Assembly: GCA_900542445.1 (NCBI GenBank)
Contig: UQNN01000013.1
Span: forward strand, 1 to 64,000
Length of the DNA: 64,000 bases
From: an uncultured Eubacteriales bacterium
GTDB taxonomy: Bacteria > Bacillota > Clostridia > Christensenellales > Aristaeellaceae
Direction of reading: 5' to 3'
The translations under genes and the position numbers were made by a program. The notes below the pieces were generated by a model. It saw nothing but the letters and a program-made list of their open reading frames with translations. It searched no databases and was not told the origin of the DNA. Shown here piece by piece: positions 32,869 to 41,000 of the stretch. How positions within the stretch are numbered: the first letter of the stretch is position 1; each line of letters opens with the position of its first letter.

Positions 32869-33105
32869 ATGCTGACTGGCAATGAGGAGAGAAGGAGCTT
32901 TAGCAGGACGCTTCGGGATGAAGAAAAGCGGCAGGTGCTTGCCTTGCGGCTGTCCTATGATTCCGGCGAAACCATCTTCCAGATTGAGCAGATCGACAAG
33001 GACTACTGCACGGCGCATAAGCAGGATGTGCAGGAGGCTGTGAGCCAGTTCGTAGCCGATACAGCGCAAATGCTGGAGGATGCCGGTCTGCCGAGCATCA
33101 AATAA
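32869..33105 (+). CDS. Small protein in the head-gene cluster, unknown
   Basis: 78 residues, charged, mixed structure; AAGGGAGAATAATTC precedes the ATG. Lies before the terminator and the scaffold gene. Confidence 0.55.
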   Translation: MLTGNEERRSFSRTLRDEEKRQVLALRLSYDSGETIFQIEQIDKDYCTAHKQDVQEAVSQFVADTAQMLEDAGLPSIK

Positions 33106-33118
33106 TCCATGACCATCA

Positions 33119-33154
33119 GAGCGATTCTTTTTGAAGAACGCTCTTTTGTTTTGC
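33119..33154 (+). terminator. Internal terminator before the scaffold/capsid genes
   Basis: AGAGCG-A-TTCTT / AAGAA-CGCTCT with one bulged A, loop TTTG, then TTTTGTTTT. It would uncouple terminase-portal transcription from capsid transcription unless read through. The following 90 bases are GC-rich with a CGCGCGGG/CGCGCG hairpin and no gene. Confidence 0.7.
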
Positions 33155-33244
33155 CCGGCGCGCGGGTTTCGCGCGCTCCGCCGAGCGGGAGACAGCCCGT
33201 CCAAAAGTCAAAGCGGATGACCAGAAAGAGGAGGAAAAAAACAA

Positions 33245-33820
33245 ATGCCTGATACCCCGAACTATGATTACCTCAAGCCTGTTCTCGGTGAGGAGCTTTT
33301 CGGCCAATTTGCCGAGAAGATGGCCGCCGCGCAGGGCATCCAACTCGCCAATGTGGGAGATGGAACGTACATTCCCAAAACCAAATACGACGCGGACAAG
33401 CGACAGCTTAGTTCGCAGATTGCCCAACTGAACACCCAGCTCCAACAGGCGCAGGCAGCCGGGGCGAACGTGGCCACGCTTAATCAGCAGGTCGCACAGT
33501 TGACCGCCGACTTGGCTGCACGGGATAAGACCATCGCCGACAGCGCGAAGAAGGGGCTGATTCTCGCGGAACTGCGCAACGCAGGCGCGCGAGACCCCGA
33601 ACTGCTGGTGCGCCTGATCGACATGGACAAGGTGACGCAGAAGGACGGGAAGCTGGAAGGGTTGGATGATCAGCTCAACCCGATGAAAACCGCACAGCCG
33701 TATCTTTTCGGCAATCTGCCCGGTGGCCGCGGCGGTTTGGATTCGCACAGCGGCGGCGCAGGCGCAGAAACGACCAACCAGCAGGTGAATGATGAGATTC
33801 GCCGCGCGGCAGGCCGATAA
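33245..33820 (+). CDS. Scaffold protein (phage GP20-like)
   Basis: 191 residues: long coiled-coil centre (about 55-105, QLSSQIAQLNTQLQQAQ) and flexible C-terminus, immediately before the major capsid gene. Fits the minor structural GP20 / scaffold family that templates head assembly. GAGGAGGAAAAAAACAA precedes the ATG. Confidence 0.85.
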   Translation: MPDTPNYDYLKPVLGEELFGQFAEKMAAAQGIQLANVGDGTYIPKTKYDADKRQLSSQIAQLNTQLQQAQAAGANVATLNQQVAQLTADLAARDKTIADSAKKGLILAELRNAGARDPELLVRLIDMDKVTQKDGKLEGLDDQLNPMKTAQPYLFGNLPGGRGGLDSHSGGAGAETTNQQVNDEIRRAAGR

Positions 33821-33853
33821 TCGACCGTCCGAAAGGACAGACAGGAGAACAAC

Positions 33854-35104
33854 ATGAACATGATTAACCGCAACAGCGCGGAAGCGCTTATTCCCGAGCA
33901 GGTGTCCAAGACGATTATTCAGAACGTTGCGACGCGTTCTGTGGCACTGCGCCGTGGCTACCGCATGCCGAACATGACGGCAAAGCAGCAGAAGATTCCC
34001 GTGCTGACGGGCTCTGTGGCTGCTGGTTTTGTGAATGGCGACGTTGGCCTCAAGCCGACCAGCGGTTTGACGTGGGAAAAGGTCAACATTGTGGCGGAGG
34101 AAGTCGCCGTCATCGTGCCGATTCCTGACGCGGTGCTGGATGATGCGGATTACGACATCTGGGGCGAGGTGCAGCCGCGCATCGAGGAGGCATTCGCCAA
34201 GGTCATCGACATGGCCGTGTTCCACGGCACGAACAAGCCGGACACGTGGCCGGAAGGTCTGGTCAGCGGTGCGATTAAGGCTGGCAAGGTGCGCCCGATG
34301 ACTGGCGACCTGTATCAGGACATCAACGGTGAGGACGGCGTGATTGCGCTCGTTGAGGAAAAGGGCCTGCCCGTTGATGCGTTTATCGGCGCGCTTCAGC
34401 TTCGTGCGAAGCTGCGCGGCGCGGTGGATGCGAATCGCCAGCCGATTTTCCGACTGGCGTACAGCAACGGCGCGGCGGGTAAGGCGCTGTATGAACTGAA
34501 CGGCAGCGAGATTGATTTCCCGATGAATGGTTCTTTCGACGGCAAGCAGGCGCTTCTGCTTGCGGGTAACTGGAACCTCATGCGCTATGCGATTCGTCAG
34601 GATATCACCTACAAGATTCTGACGGAGGCATCCCTCACCGACGATTCCGGCAAGGTGCTGCTCAACCTCGCCCAGCAGGATTGCTGCGCGATTCGAGCCG
34701 TCATGCGCCTTGGCTGGGCGCTGCCGAAGCCGGTGAACATGGTTTCCGGCACGGACTACTACCCGTTTGCCGTGCTTCTGCCGACGACCGTTCATACCAT
34801 TGATGCGGCGACGTTCAAAGTGACGAAGCCCGTCAAGGCGGCAACCCCGCAGGCCGCGCACGATGGCGGCGACGGCTATACGGCAGGCATTGAATGGCTG
34901 CCGGCAGCGGACAGCTTTGCGGCCTCTACCGCCTATACGGCCAAGGTGACGCTGACCGCCGAGGAAGGGTATATGTTCCCGGCAACGTTCGGCGCGGCCA
35001 ATATCAGCGGTCTGCCCAAGTCCTCCGAGGCCAAGGTCACTGTGGAACGCGTGAACGGCAGCACCGTGACGATTACGGCCAAGTATACCGCGACTGGCGC
35101 GTAA
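33854..35104 (+). CDS. Major capsid protein, HK97 fold, with C-terminal Ig-like extension
   Basis: 416 residues. Residues about 1-320 are an HK97-type capsid protein (MPNMTAKQQKIPVLTG, AEEVAVIVPIPDAVLDDADYDIW, VFHGTNKPDTWPEG, LAGNWNLMRYAIRQDI). Residues about 325-416 form a beta-rich domain with the pattern STAYTAKVTLTAEEGYMF, a repeat common in Bacillota surface proteins. The extension should decorate the capsid exterior. AGGAGAACAAC precedes the ATG. Confidence 0.92.
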   Translation: MNMINRNSAEALIPEQVSKTIIQNVATRSVALRRGYRMPNMTAKQQKIPVLTGSVAAGFVNGDVGLKPTSGLTWEKVNIVAEEVAVIVPIPDAVLDDADYDIWGEVQPRIEEAFAKVIDMAVFHGTNKPDTWPEGLVSGAIKAGKVRPMTGDLYQDINGEDGVIALVEEKGLPVDAFIGALQLRAKLRGAVDANRQPIFRLAYSNGAAGKALYELNGSEIDFPMNGSFDGKQALLLAGNWNLMRYAIRQDITYKILTEASLTDDSGKVLLNLAQQDCCAIRAVMRLGWALPKPVNMVSGTDYYPFAVLLPTTVHTIDAATFKVTKPVKAATPQAAHDGGDGYTAGIEWLPAADSFAASTAYTAKVTLTAEEGYMFPATFGAANISGLPKSSEAKVTVERVNGSTVTITAKYTATGA

Positions 35105-35172
35105 GCTGGAAGGTATCGGGCGGGCATGGGTTGTCCGCCCGAAGTTTTATTTGAGGAGATGAAGATAAGCCA

Positions 35173-35508
35173 ATGCCCATTGAGGAAAACGACCTGATTA
35201 ACATGCGGGCGAAGATGAGCGGATTCATCTTTCCGAATGTACCAATCAGCGATTTTGAGCGTGCCGCATTTGAGCGGGCTGTCAACTATCAGATTGAACA
35301 CGAGCGTCAGCGGCGCGCGGCTGTGGGCATGAGCTTACCCGAAGGGGTAACGTCAGTCGCAATCGGCCACTTTTCGGCATCGTTTGATGATTCGGCGTTC
35401 ACTGGCAAGCTGACCCGCAAGACGATTTGTGATGCGGCATACAGTGAGCTGTTGCTGGCAGGGCTGCTTTATCGCGGGCTTGAAGGGAGGATGACAGCAT
35501 GTCCCTGA
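35173..35508 (+). CDS. Head-tail connector protein
   Basis: 111 residues, helical, between the capsid gene and other connectors, the position of gp6/gp15-type adaptors. Its stop overlaps the next start by ten bases. The ribosome site GAGGAG is farther than usual (15 bases). Confidence 0.6.
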   Translation: MPIEENDLINMRAKMSGFIFPNVPISDFERAAFERAVNYQIEHERQRRAAVGMSLPEGVTSVAIGHFSASFDDSAFTGKLTRKTICDAAYSELLLAGLLYRGLEGRMTACP

Positions 35509-35816
35509 TTGATATGCTGATGACGCAGGAGGCGCGCATTAAGCCGTTTGAGCGCTATGCAGGCGGAAAGACGCTGTATGGCATCGAAGAAGTACGAAAA
35601 TGCAGGATGGAGTTCGGGAAAAAGACGAAGGTTGTCTATAAAAATCCTGATGGCTCCATCGTTGAAACCGTAGCTTCCGCGCTGATGTTCTGCCCAATGC
35701 CGCCGATTCCCGTGAACAGCATCGTCGAGTGTGAAGGTACGAAAATGCGCGTGATTCAGTGCAGCCAAATGCACGGATTCGGGGCATATTCGCATCTGGA
35801 GGTGCAGCTCGAATGA
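35499..35816 (+). CDS. Head closure/connector protein
   Basis: 105 residues, beta-rich second half (ALMFCPMPPIPVNSIVECEGTKMRVI). Second gene of the connector cluster; ATGA overlap with the next gene. Assigned by order and size. Confidence 0.6.
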   Translation: MSLIDMLMTQEARIKPFERYAGGKTLYGIEEVRKCRMEFGKKTKVVYKNPDGSIVETVASALMFCPMPPIPVNSIVECEGTKMRVIQCSQMHGFGAYSHLEVQLE

Positions 35817-36178
35817 GCAGGCACGGCAAGGTGCGCGTCAAAATCGACAAAGCGCTGATTCAGCGGCAGGTGCAGTCTGGCGGCAAAAGGGGAACGTTCG
35901 CCATGCTTGACCATATCGCATCTGTCTCTAAAGATCAGGTGCCGTTGGACATGGGGCCGCTGAAAAACTCCTGCGTTGTGGATGTGGCGGAGGATGGCTT
36001 ATCCGGCACGATTTCATACGATACGCCGTATGCAGTCGTTCAGCATGAGAATCGGCATTTTCGCCATCAGCGAGGCCGAAAGGCCAAGTATTTGGAAGAC
36101 CCCATCAATGATAAGGGCGTGCAGAGGGAAGCGCTGGCCGTGCTGGCGGACGCAATGGGCGAAGACCTTGGAGGATGA
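35813..36178 (+). CDS. HK97 gp10-like tail-head completion protein
   Basis: 121 residues from the overlapping ATG. VPLDMGPLKNSC...DTPYAVVQHENRHFRH is the classic gp10-like pattern. It helps join tail and head. ATGA overlap with the next gene. Confidence 0.75.
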   Translation: MSRHGKVRVKIDKALIQRQVQSGGKRGTFAMLDHIASVSKDQVPLDMGPLKNSCVVDVAEDGLSGTISYDTPYAVVQHENRHFRHQRGRKAKYLEDPINDKGVQREALAVLADAMGEDLGG

Positions 36179-36576
36179 AGCGCGTGAATCTAATTGAACA
36201 GGTGGCCAACCATCTTGAATTTTTGGGGCTTGGTTTATGCGCCACGGAAGAACAGGACGGGAATATCTTCTGGGGGCATCTGCCGGACAGCCCGGATTGC
36301 GCAATCTGCATTTTTTCCACGGATACAGGGTTTTCGGGGAGCAAAGACGGCGCGAGGATTCAAATCTATACGCGCGGCGGTGTCGGCAATACCCAATGGC
36401 CGTATGAAACGGCATGCAGGATTACCGAAGAGCTGGAGGGCTTTATCGGATTCTTGGCTGGGGATGGCGCAAGGGTGCGGGTGGAAACCGTCAATTCTGC
36501 GCAGGGACTTGGCACGGATACGAAGGGACGCGAGCTGTATTCCAGCAACTATCTGATTTATTACTGTGACTTTTGA
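36175..36576 (+). CDS. Minor capsid/tail terminator-like protein
   Basis: 133 residues; SPDCAICIFSTDTGFSG, RIQIYTRG, ETACRITEELEGFIGF fit the 'minor capsid protein from bacteriophage' group in the tail-terminator position, just before the tail tube gene. Confidence 0.65.
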   Translation: MKRVNLIEQVANHLEFLGLGLCATEEQDGNIFWGHLPDSPDCAICIFSTDTGFSGSKDGARIQIYTRGGVGNTQWPYETACRITEELEGFIGFLAGDGARVRVETVNSAQGLGTDTKGRELYSSNYLIYYCDF

Positions 36577-36590
36577 TTGGAGGGAAGCAC

Positions 36591-37331
36591 ATGGGCAAGA
36601 AGGGCAGAAAAAACGGTTGCCCTGTCAATATCCGCAACTGGGTGGTGTCGATTCTCGACGTTGCCACGCAGCAATTTGTGCGGATTTATGGCCTGACCAG
36701 CCTGACGCGCACCATTGAGGGCGAAACCGAGGACGGCAGCGCGGACACCGATATCTGGGCGGAGCCGTACATCACTAAGCGTTCCAGCTCCTGTGATTTG
36801 GAGGGCGACAAGAAGGTTGTTGAATCGACCGGCGAGGTTGACCCCGGACAGGAGATGCTGAACGAGTATGCCGAAATGAGCGGATGCGATTCCGACTGTA
36901 CGCTCAAATTCGTTGACCCGTATGGTCACGGCTGGATTGCGGATTATGTTGTGACCAGCGCCGAGGAGTCGAGCGACGACAGCGATAACAGCGTGACGTG
37001 GTCTCTGGAACAGGTCGGCGAAGCCGAACCGATTCAGTATGTGCAGGTGAAGGCCATCGCGGCCAAGTCAGGCGGCACGGCGGCGTCCACACTGGCAATG
37101 AAGGTCGGCGACAGCCCGAAGCTCATCGACGTGGAGTTCACGCCCGAAAATGCGTCGAATCAGCGATTCCGCGTGACCAACAACAGGCGAAGCGTTGTTC
37201 AGGTGTCGGATATCACCGAGAGCGGCTTTACACTCACGGCGGTTGGTGAAGGCACGGCGAACATCGTCATCACCAGCGTCAATGGTGCGAAAACGGCCAG
37301 CATTGCCGTGACCGTTACGGCCGCTTCGTAA
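36591..37331 (+). CDS. Major tail (tube) protein with C-terminal Big_2-like domain
   Basis: 246 residues from ATG 36591 (GGAGGGAAGCAC upstream). Residues 1-155 are the tube protein (NIRNWVVSILDVATQQF, YVVTSAEESSDDSDNSVTWSLEQ). Residues about 160-246 form a bacterial Ig-like group 2 domain (KLIDVEFTPENASNQRF, then AVGEGTANIVITSVNG), as in many siphovirus tube proteins. Displayed along the tail shaft, it may bind carbohydrates or cell surfaces. A terminator follows. Confidence 0.85.
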   Translation: MGKKGRKNGCPVNIRNWVVSILDVATQQFVRIYGLTSLTRTIEGETEDGSADTDIWAEPYITKRSSSCDLEGDKKVVESTGEVDPGQEMLNEYAEMSGCDSDCTLKFVDPYGHGWIADYVVTSAEESSDDSDNSVTWSLEQVGEAEPIQYVQVKAIAAKSGGTAASTLAMKVGDSPKLIDVEFTPENASNQRFRVTNNRRSVVQVSDITESGFTLTAVGEGTANIVITSVNGAKTASIAVTVTAAS

Positions 37332-37351
37332 GAGTGGCAGCACATATAACA

Positions 37352-37384
37352 GGGAGGAGCGGAGTGCTTCTCCCTCTTTTTTTG
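37352..37384 (+). terminator. Terminator after the tail tube gene
   Basis: Nine-base-pair stem AGGGAGGAG/CTTCTCCCT (one G-T pair), seven-base loop, then CTTTTTTT. Likely lowers expression of tape measure and tail tip relative to capsid and tube. Confidence 0.8.
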
Positions 37385-37405
37385 AAATGAATGGAGGAAA
37401 AACAC

Positions 37406-37795
37406 ATGGCTAAAGTGCTTGAGTTTGATACGTTTATGCAGGAAGCGAAGGGTGAAAACCTCACGGTGCGCGTCGGCGGCAAGGATTATTCCGTTCCGCC
37501 CAAAATTCCGGCCATTGTACCGCTGATGATGGCGCGTGCGGAGAAACTGGCTGACCAGAGTTCCCGCAATGCGGCGTACAGCAAGATGATCTTCACGGCG
37601 GCGGATGCGCTGTTTGGCGAAAAGGCGATGACCGAAATCTGCGAATCTGGCATGACGGTAGATATGCTGTCGCTGCTCGTGCAGAAAACGTTCGCGCTGA
37701 TTAACGGCGTTGAAGATTTCGATGAAGAAGATGGGCAGGAACTCAGCGATGAGGACAGCCGCTCCAAGCTGCCGGGGGACGCGGCAAAAAAGTAA
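37406..37795 (+). CDS. Tail assembly chaperone, zero-frame product
   Basis: 129 residues from ATG 37406 (GGAGGAAAAACAC upstream). Helical protein with acidic C-terminus (EDFDEEDGQELSDEDS) ending at TAA 37793-37795, directly after a slippery A AAA AAG. Position between tube and tape-measure genes identifies the chaperone 'G' product. Confidence 0.85.
   Translation: MAKVLEFDTFMQEAKGENLTVRVGGKDYSVPPKIPAIVPLMMARAEKLADQSSRNAAYSKMIFTAADALFGEKAMTEICESGMTVDMLSLLVQKTFALINGVEDFDEEDGQELSDEDSRSKLPGDAAKK
37786..37792 (+). promoter_or_regulatory. -1 ribosomal frameshift site
   Basis: Heptamer A AAA AAG read in the zero frame as GCA AAA AAG, followed at once by TAA. Slipping one base back continues translation at GTA AGT CTG and opens an 83-codon extension. 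Confidence 0.85.
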
Positions 37796-38043
37796 GTCTG
37801 CTCGACGTTTGGGATGCGATTGAAGCCGATTTCCAGCGGGATTACGGCATCAATCTCGCCGAGCAGATCGAGGGGCTGTCATGGCGGCGTTTCGTTGCGC
37901 TGTCCTGCAACCTGTCTCCGTATGGAGCAGTGGCGGTACGCATCCGCGCACAGCAGGACAAACAACGCAGAAATCCAGAGGGCGATGATGAGGCTGACCG
38001 CAAAGCAGCGGAGGCCTTTTTTTCGTCTGTTGTTTCGGTTTAA
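37792..38043 (+). CDS. Tail assembly chaperone, frameshifted extension (G-T type)
   Basis: The -1 frame encodes 83 further residues (SLLDVWDAIEADFQRDYGI, LSWRRFVALSCNLSP, then a charged helix) and ends 12 bases before the tape measure gene. It has no start or ribosome site of its own, so it is made only as a fusion to the upstream protein. Similar to Gp15-type second chaperone domains. The fusion recruits the tape measure during tail assembly. Confidence 0.85.
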   Translation, partial: VSLLDVWDAIEADFQRDYGINLAEQIEGLSWRRFVALSCNLSPYGAVAVRIRAQQDKQRRNPEGDDEADRKAAEAFFSSVVSV

Positions 38044-38055
38044 GGCGGTGAGAAC

Positions 38056-41000
38056 ATGGCGTTAAAGGTCGGCGAACTGTTTGCCAGCTTTGATTTGGAT
38101 GCGTCCGGCATGACGGGGACGATTCGCACCATTGAGACGCAGCTGGAAGGCATCGGCGCGGATATGATTCGAGCAGGCTCGACGCTTTCATCCATGGTCA
38201 CAGACCCGCTCAAGGGGATAGGCAAAAGTATTTTGAGCGCCGGCATGGATTTCACCTCGCAGATGTCCCGCGTCGAAGCAATTTCCGGCGCCTCGGCGGC
38301 AGAAATGGAAAAACTGAACGCGGAAGCGCTTAAAATGGGTTCGACGACGCAGTTCACGGCCACCGAGGCGGGACAGGCACTCGAATATATGGCAATGGCA
38401 GGCTGGAAAACGGACAATATGCTCGATGGCCTTGCGCCAATTATGGACCTTGCGGCAGCTTCCGGCGAGAGTTTGGCTGATGTATCGGATATCGTTACGG
38501 ATGCGCTGACTGCGTTCGGATTGAAAGCCAGCGATGCAAGCCATTTTTCTGATGTTCTGGCACAGGCATCTTCCAATTCCAATACGAACGTCGGCCTTAT
38601 GGGCGAGACTTTCAAGTATGTTGCGCCTGTGGCGGGCGCACTCGGTTATAACATTGAAGATGCGGCTATCGCCATCGGATTGATGGCCAATGCAGGCATT
38701 AAAGGAAGCCAATCCGGCACGGCGCTTCGCTCTTTATTGACGAGGCTTTCCAAGCCGACTAAGGAAGTCAAGACGGCGATGAAAGAACTCGGCTTGAGCA
38801 TGACGACATCGACGGGCGAGATGAAACCGTTGCGTCAGCTTATGACTGAAATGCGCGGGAAATTCTCCGGCTTGACTGAACAGGAAAAGGCGCTGTACGC
38901 CGCGACGCTGGCGGGGCAGGAGGGAATGTCCGGCCTGCTGGCAATCGTGAGCGCCAGCGATGAAGACTTTAATAAACTTGCGGCTTCCATTGATAACTGC
39001 GAGGGCGCAACGGATCGAATGGCGGCGACAGTGCTTGCCAATGCCAAGGGCGACTGGACGCTGTTTCAATCTGCCGTTGAGGGCGCGTATGTGGCGCTGT
39101 TCACGCTGAATGAGCAGGCAATCCGAAAGACCATTCAGAGTATGACGGGGCTCGTGGACAAGTTCAACGCATTGGATGGTCCGATGAAGCAGGTCATCCT
39201 CAAGACTGGCATTTTAGCGGCGGCGATTGGCCCTGCGCTGATGTACGGAGGCAAAGCGCTGATGCTGGCTGGGAAGATTGCCCCGGCGATTGCGGCTTTG
39301 GTCAGCCCGCTGGGCATTGTGGCGGGAACGTTCCTGCTTTTTGGGGCTGCCGCGATGGATGCGGGCAACGATATGGGCAAAGCGTTTGAAAAGTATACCC
39401 AAATCGGGGCGCGGAAGCTCAAGGCATTTGATAAAATGGTTCAATCGACCATCAAGAATATTTCCGGGCGTATTCCCAAGCTGGCCGCCTCACTCAAAAC
39501 GGGGCTTGCTGAAATTGTTCCGCAGGCGGCCGAAGTGGGAATGAACCTGATTTCGTCGCTGGCGGACGTTGTGTCTGACAATGCAGCGGATGTGGCGCAG
39601 GTTGGCGCACAGGCGGTAACGTCTTTACTGAACGGTTTCGCCAAAGGCGCGCCAAAACTGATTCCGTCCGTCGTCTCGGCCACGGTATCCGTGTTGACCG
39701 CAGCAATCCGCAATGCGCCGAATTTGCTGGAGGCTGGAATTGATCTGGCCAAGGGTATTTTCAAGGGATTCAAGGCGGTGAAGTGGGGCGAATTGGGTGT
39801 CACCGTTTTGACGGCGCTTGAAGAAACGCTTCGCGGCCTCGGCAAGACGGTGCAGACGGCTTTTGTAGACGCAAAAAACTACATCAAAACGCTCAAATGG
39901 GCAGATGTTGTTGCAGCGATTAAAGGGGCGTTCCATTTCGGTTCGGATTGGCTCAAGGGGTTGATTCTTGGCGATTCGCTGACCGACCAGAGCACATGGG
40001 GCGATGCGGGGGCGAAGATTTGGGGCTGGATTAAGGGCGGCTTTGTTTCCGTGACAGGGTGGCTTAAAGGCTTAATCCTGGGAGACACGCTGACCGAAGA
40101 AAGTACGTGGAAAGATGTCGGCAGCACCGTATGGGGCTGGATTAAGAGCGGCTTCGGCGCGGCGGGAGACTGGCTTAAGAAGCTGTTCCTCGGCGATGAG
40201 GGAGAAAACGGCGGGGCATGGTCTGACGCAGGCGAGAAGATTGTCGGTCAGATTGCCGCGAGCTTCAAAGCGCTTACGCCTGAAAAGCTGGCAGCGAAAA
40301 TCGGCGACCTGTCCGCGCTGGCCTCGACGATTCTTACATCCATCATCAGCAACAAGGCCACCTTTGCAGCAAAAGCCGCCGAATTTGTGGCAGAGCTTGT
40401 CGGCGGTTTGAAAGATTTCAGCGCATGGGACACGTTCACAGCGGCGTTTTCTGCGCTGGCATCCGGCCTGCTTGGCGGCGTTGTGACTGGGATTCAGAAA
40501 ACCATCACAGCAGCGGCAGATATTGCCGGGGCGATTGGAAGCCTGCTGGAACTGATTAACGAAAAAGACTGGGGAACGTCAGTTGGGACGGTTGCCGCCG
40601 GTCTGGTGGGCGCGATTATCGACGCTATCAACAATATCGTGACAACGCCGGACTTAACCCGTTTTGTTCAGAATCTCGGCAAGGGTATCATCAACGGCAT
40701 GGACGCTCTCGGAGATATCACGGGCGCGATTGTCGGGTACATCCTTTCCCCGGAAGGGCTGACCAAGATTGTGCAGTGCGGCGCAGATTTTGTCTTTGCG
40801 CTCAGCAAGGGTATTGCACTCGGCATGCTTAACATCGGCGAGGGGCTGATGAAGATGATGGGGTCAATCTTCACCAGTGCGCTGGACAGCGTAATGAGCT
40901 GGTTTGGCATTGAGACGGACTACTACTGGACGAAGGTTTCCGATATGATGTTCACCAATGCCGAAGGCGCGACGATGAAGGGCAGCCAGCTTGTCACCAA

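Noticed and set aside
33116..34861. 581-codon open frame on the minus strand
   Set aside because: Antisense to the scaffold and major capsid genes; composition typical of a shadow frame.
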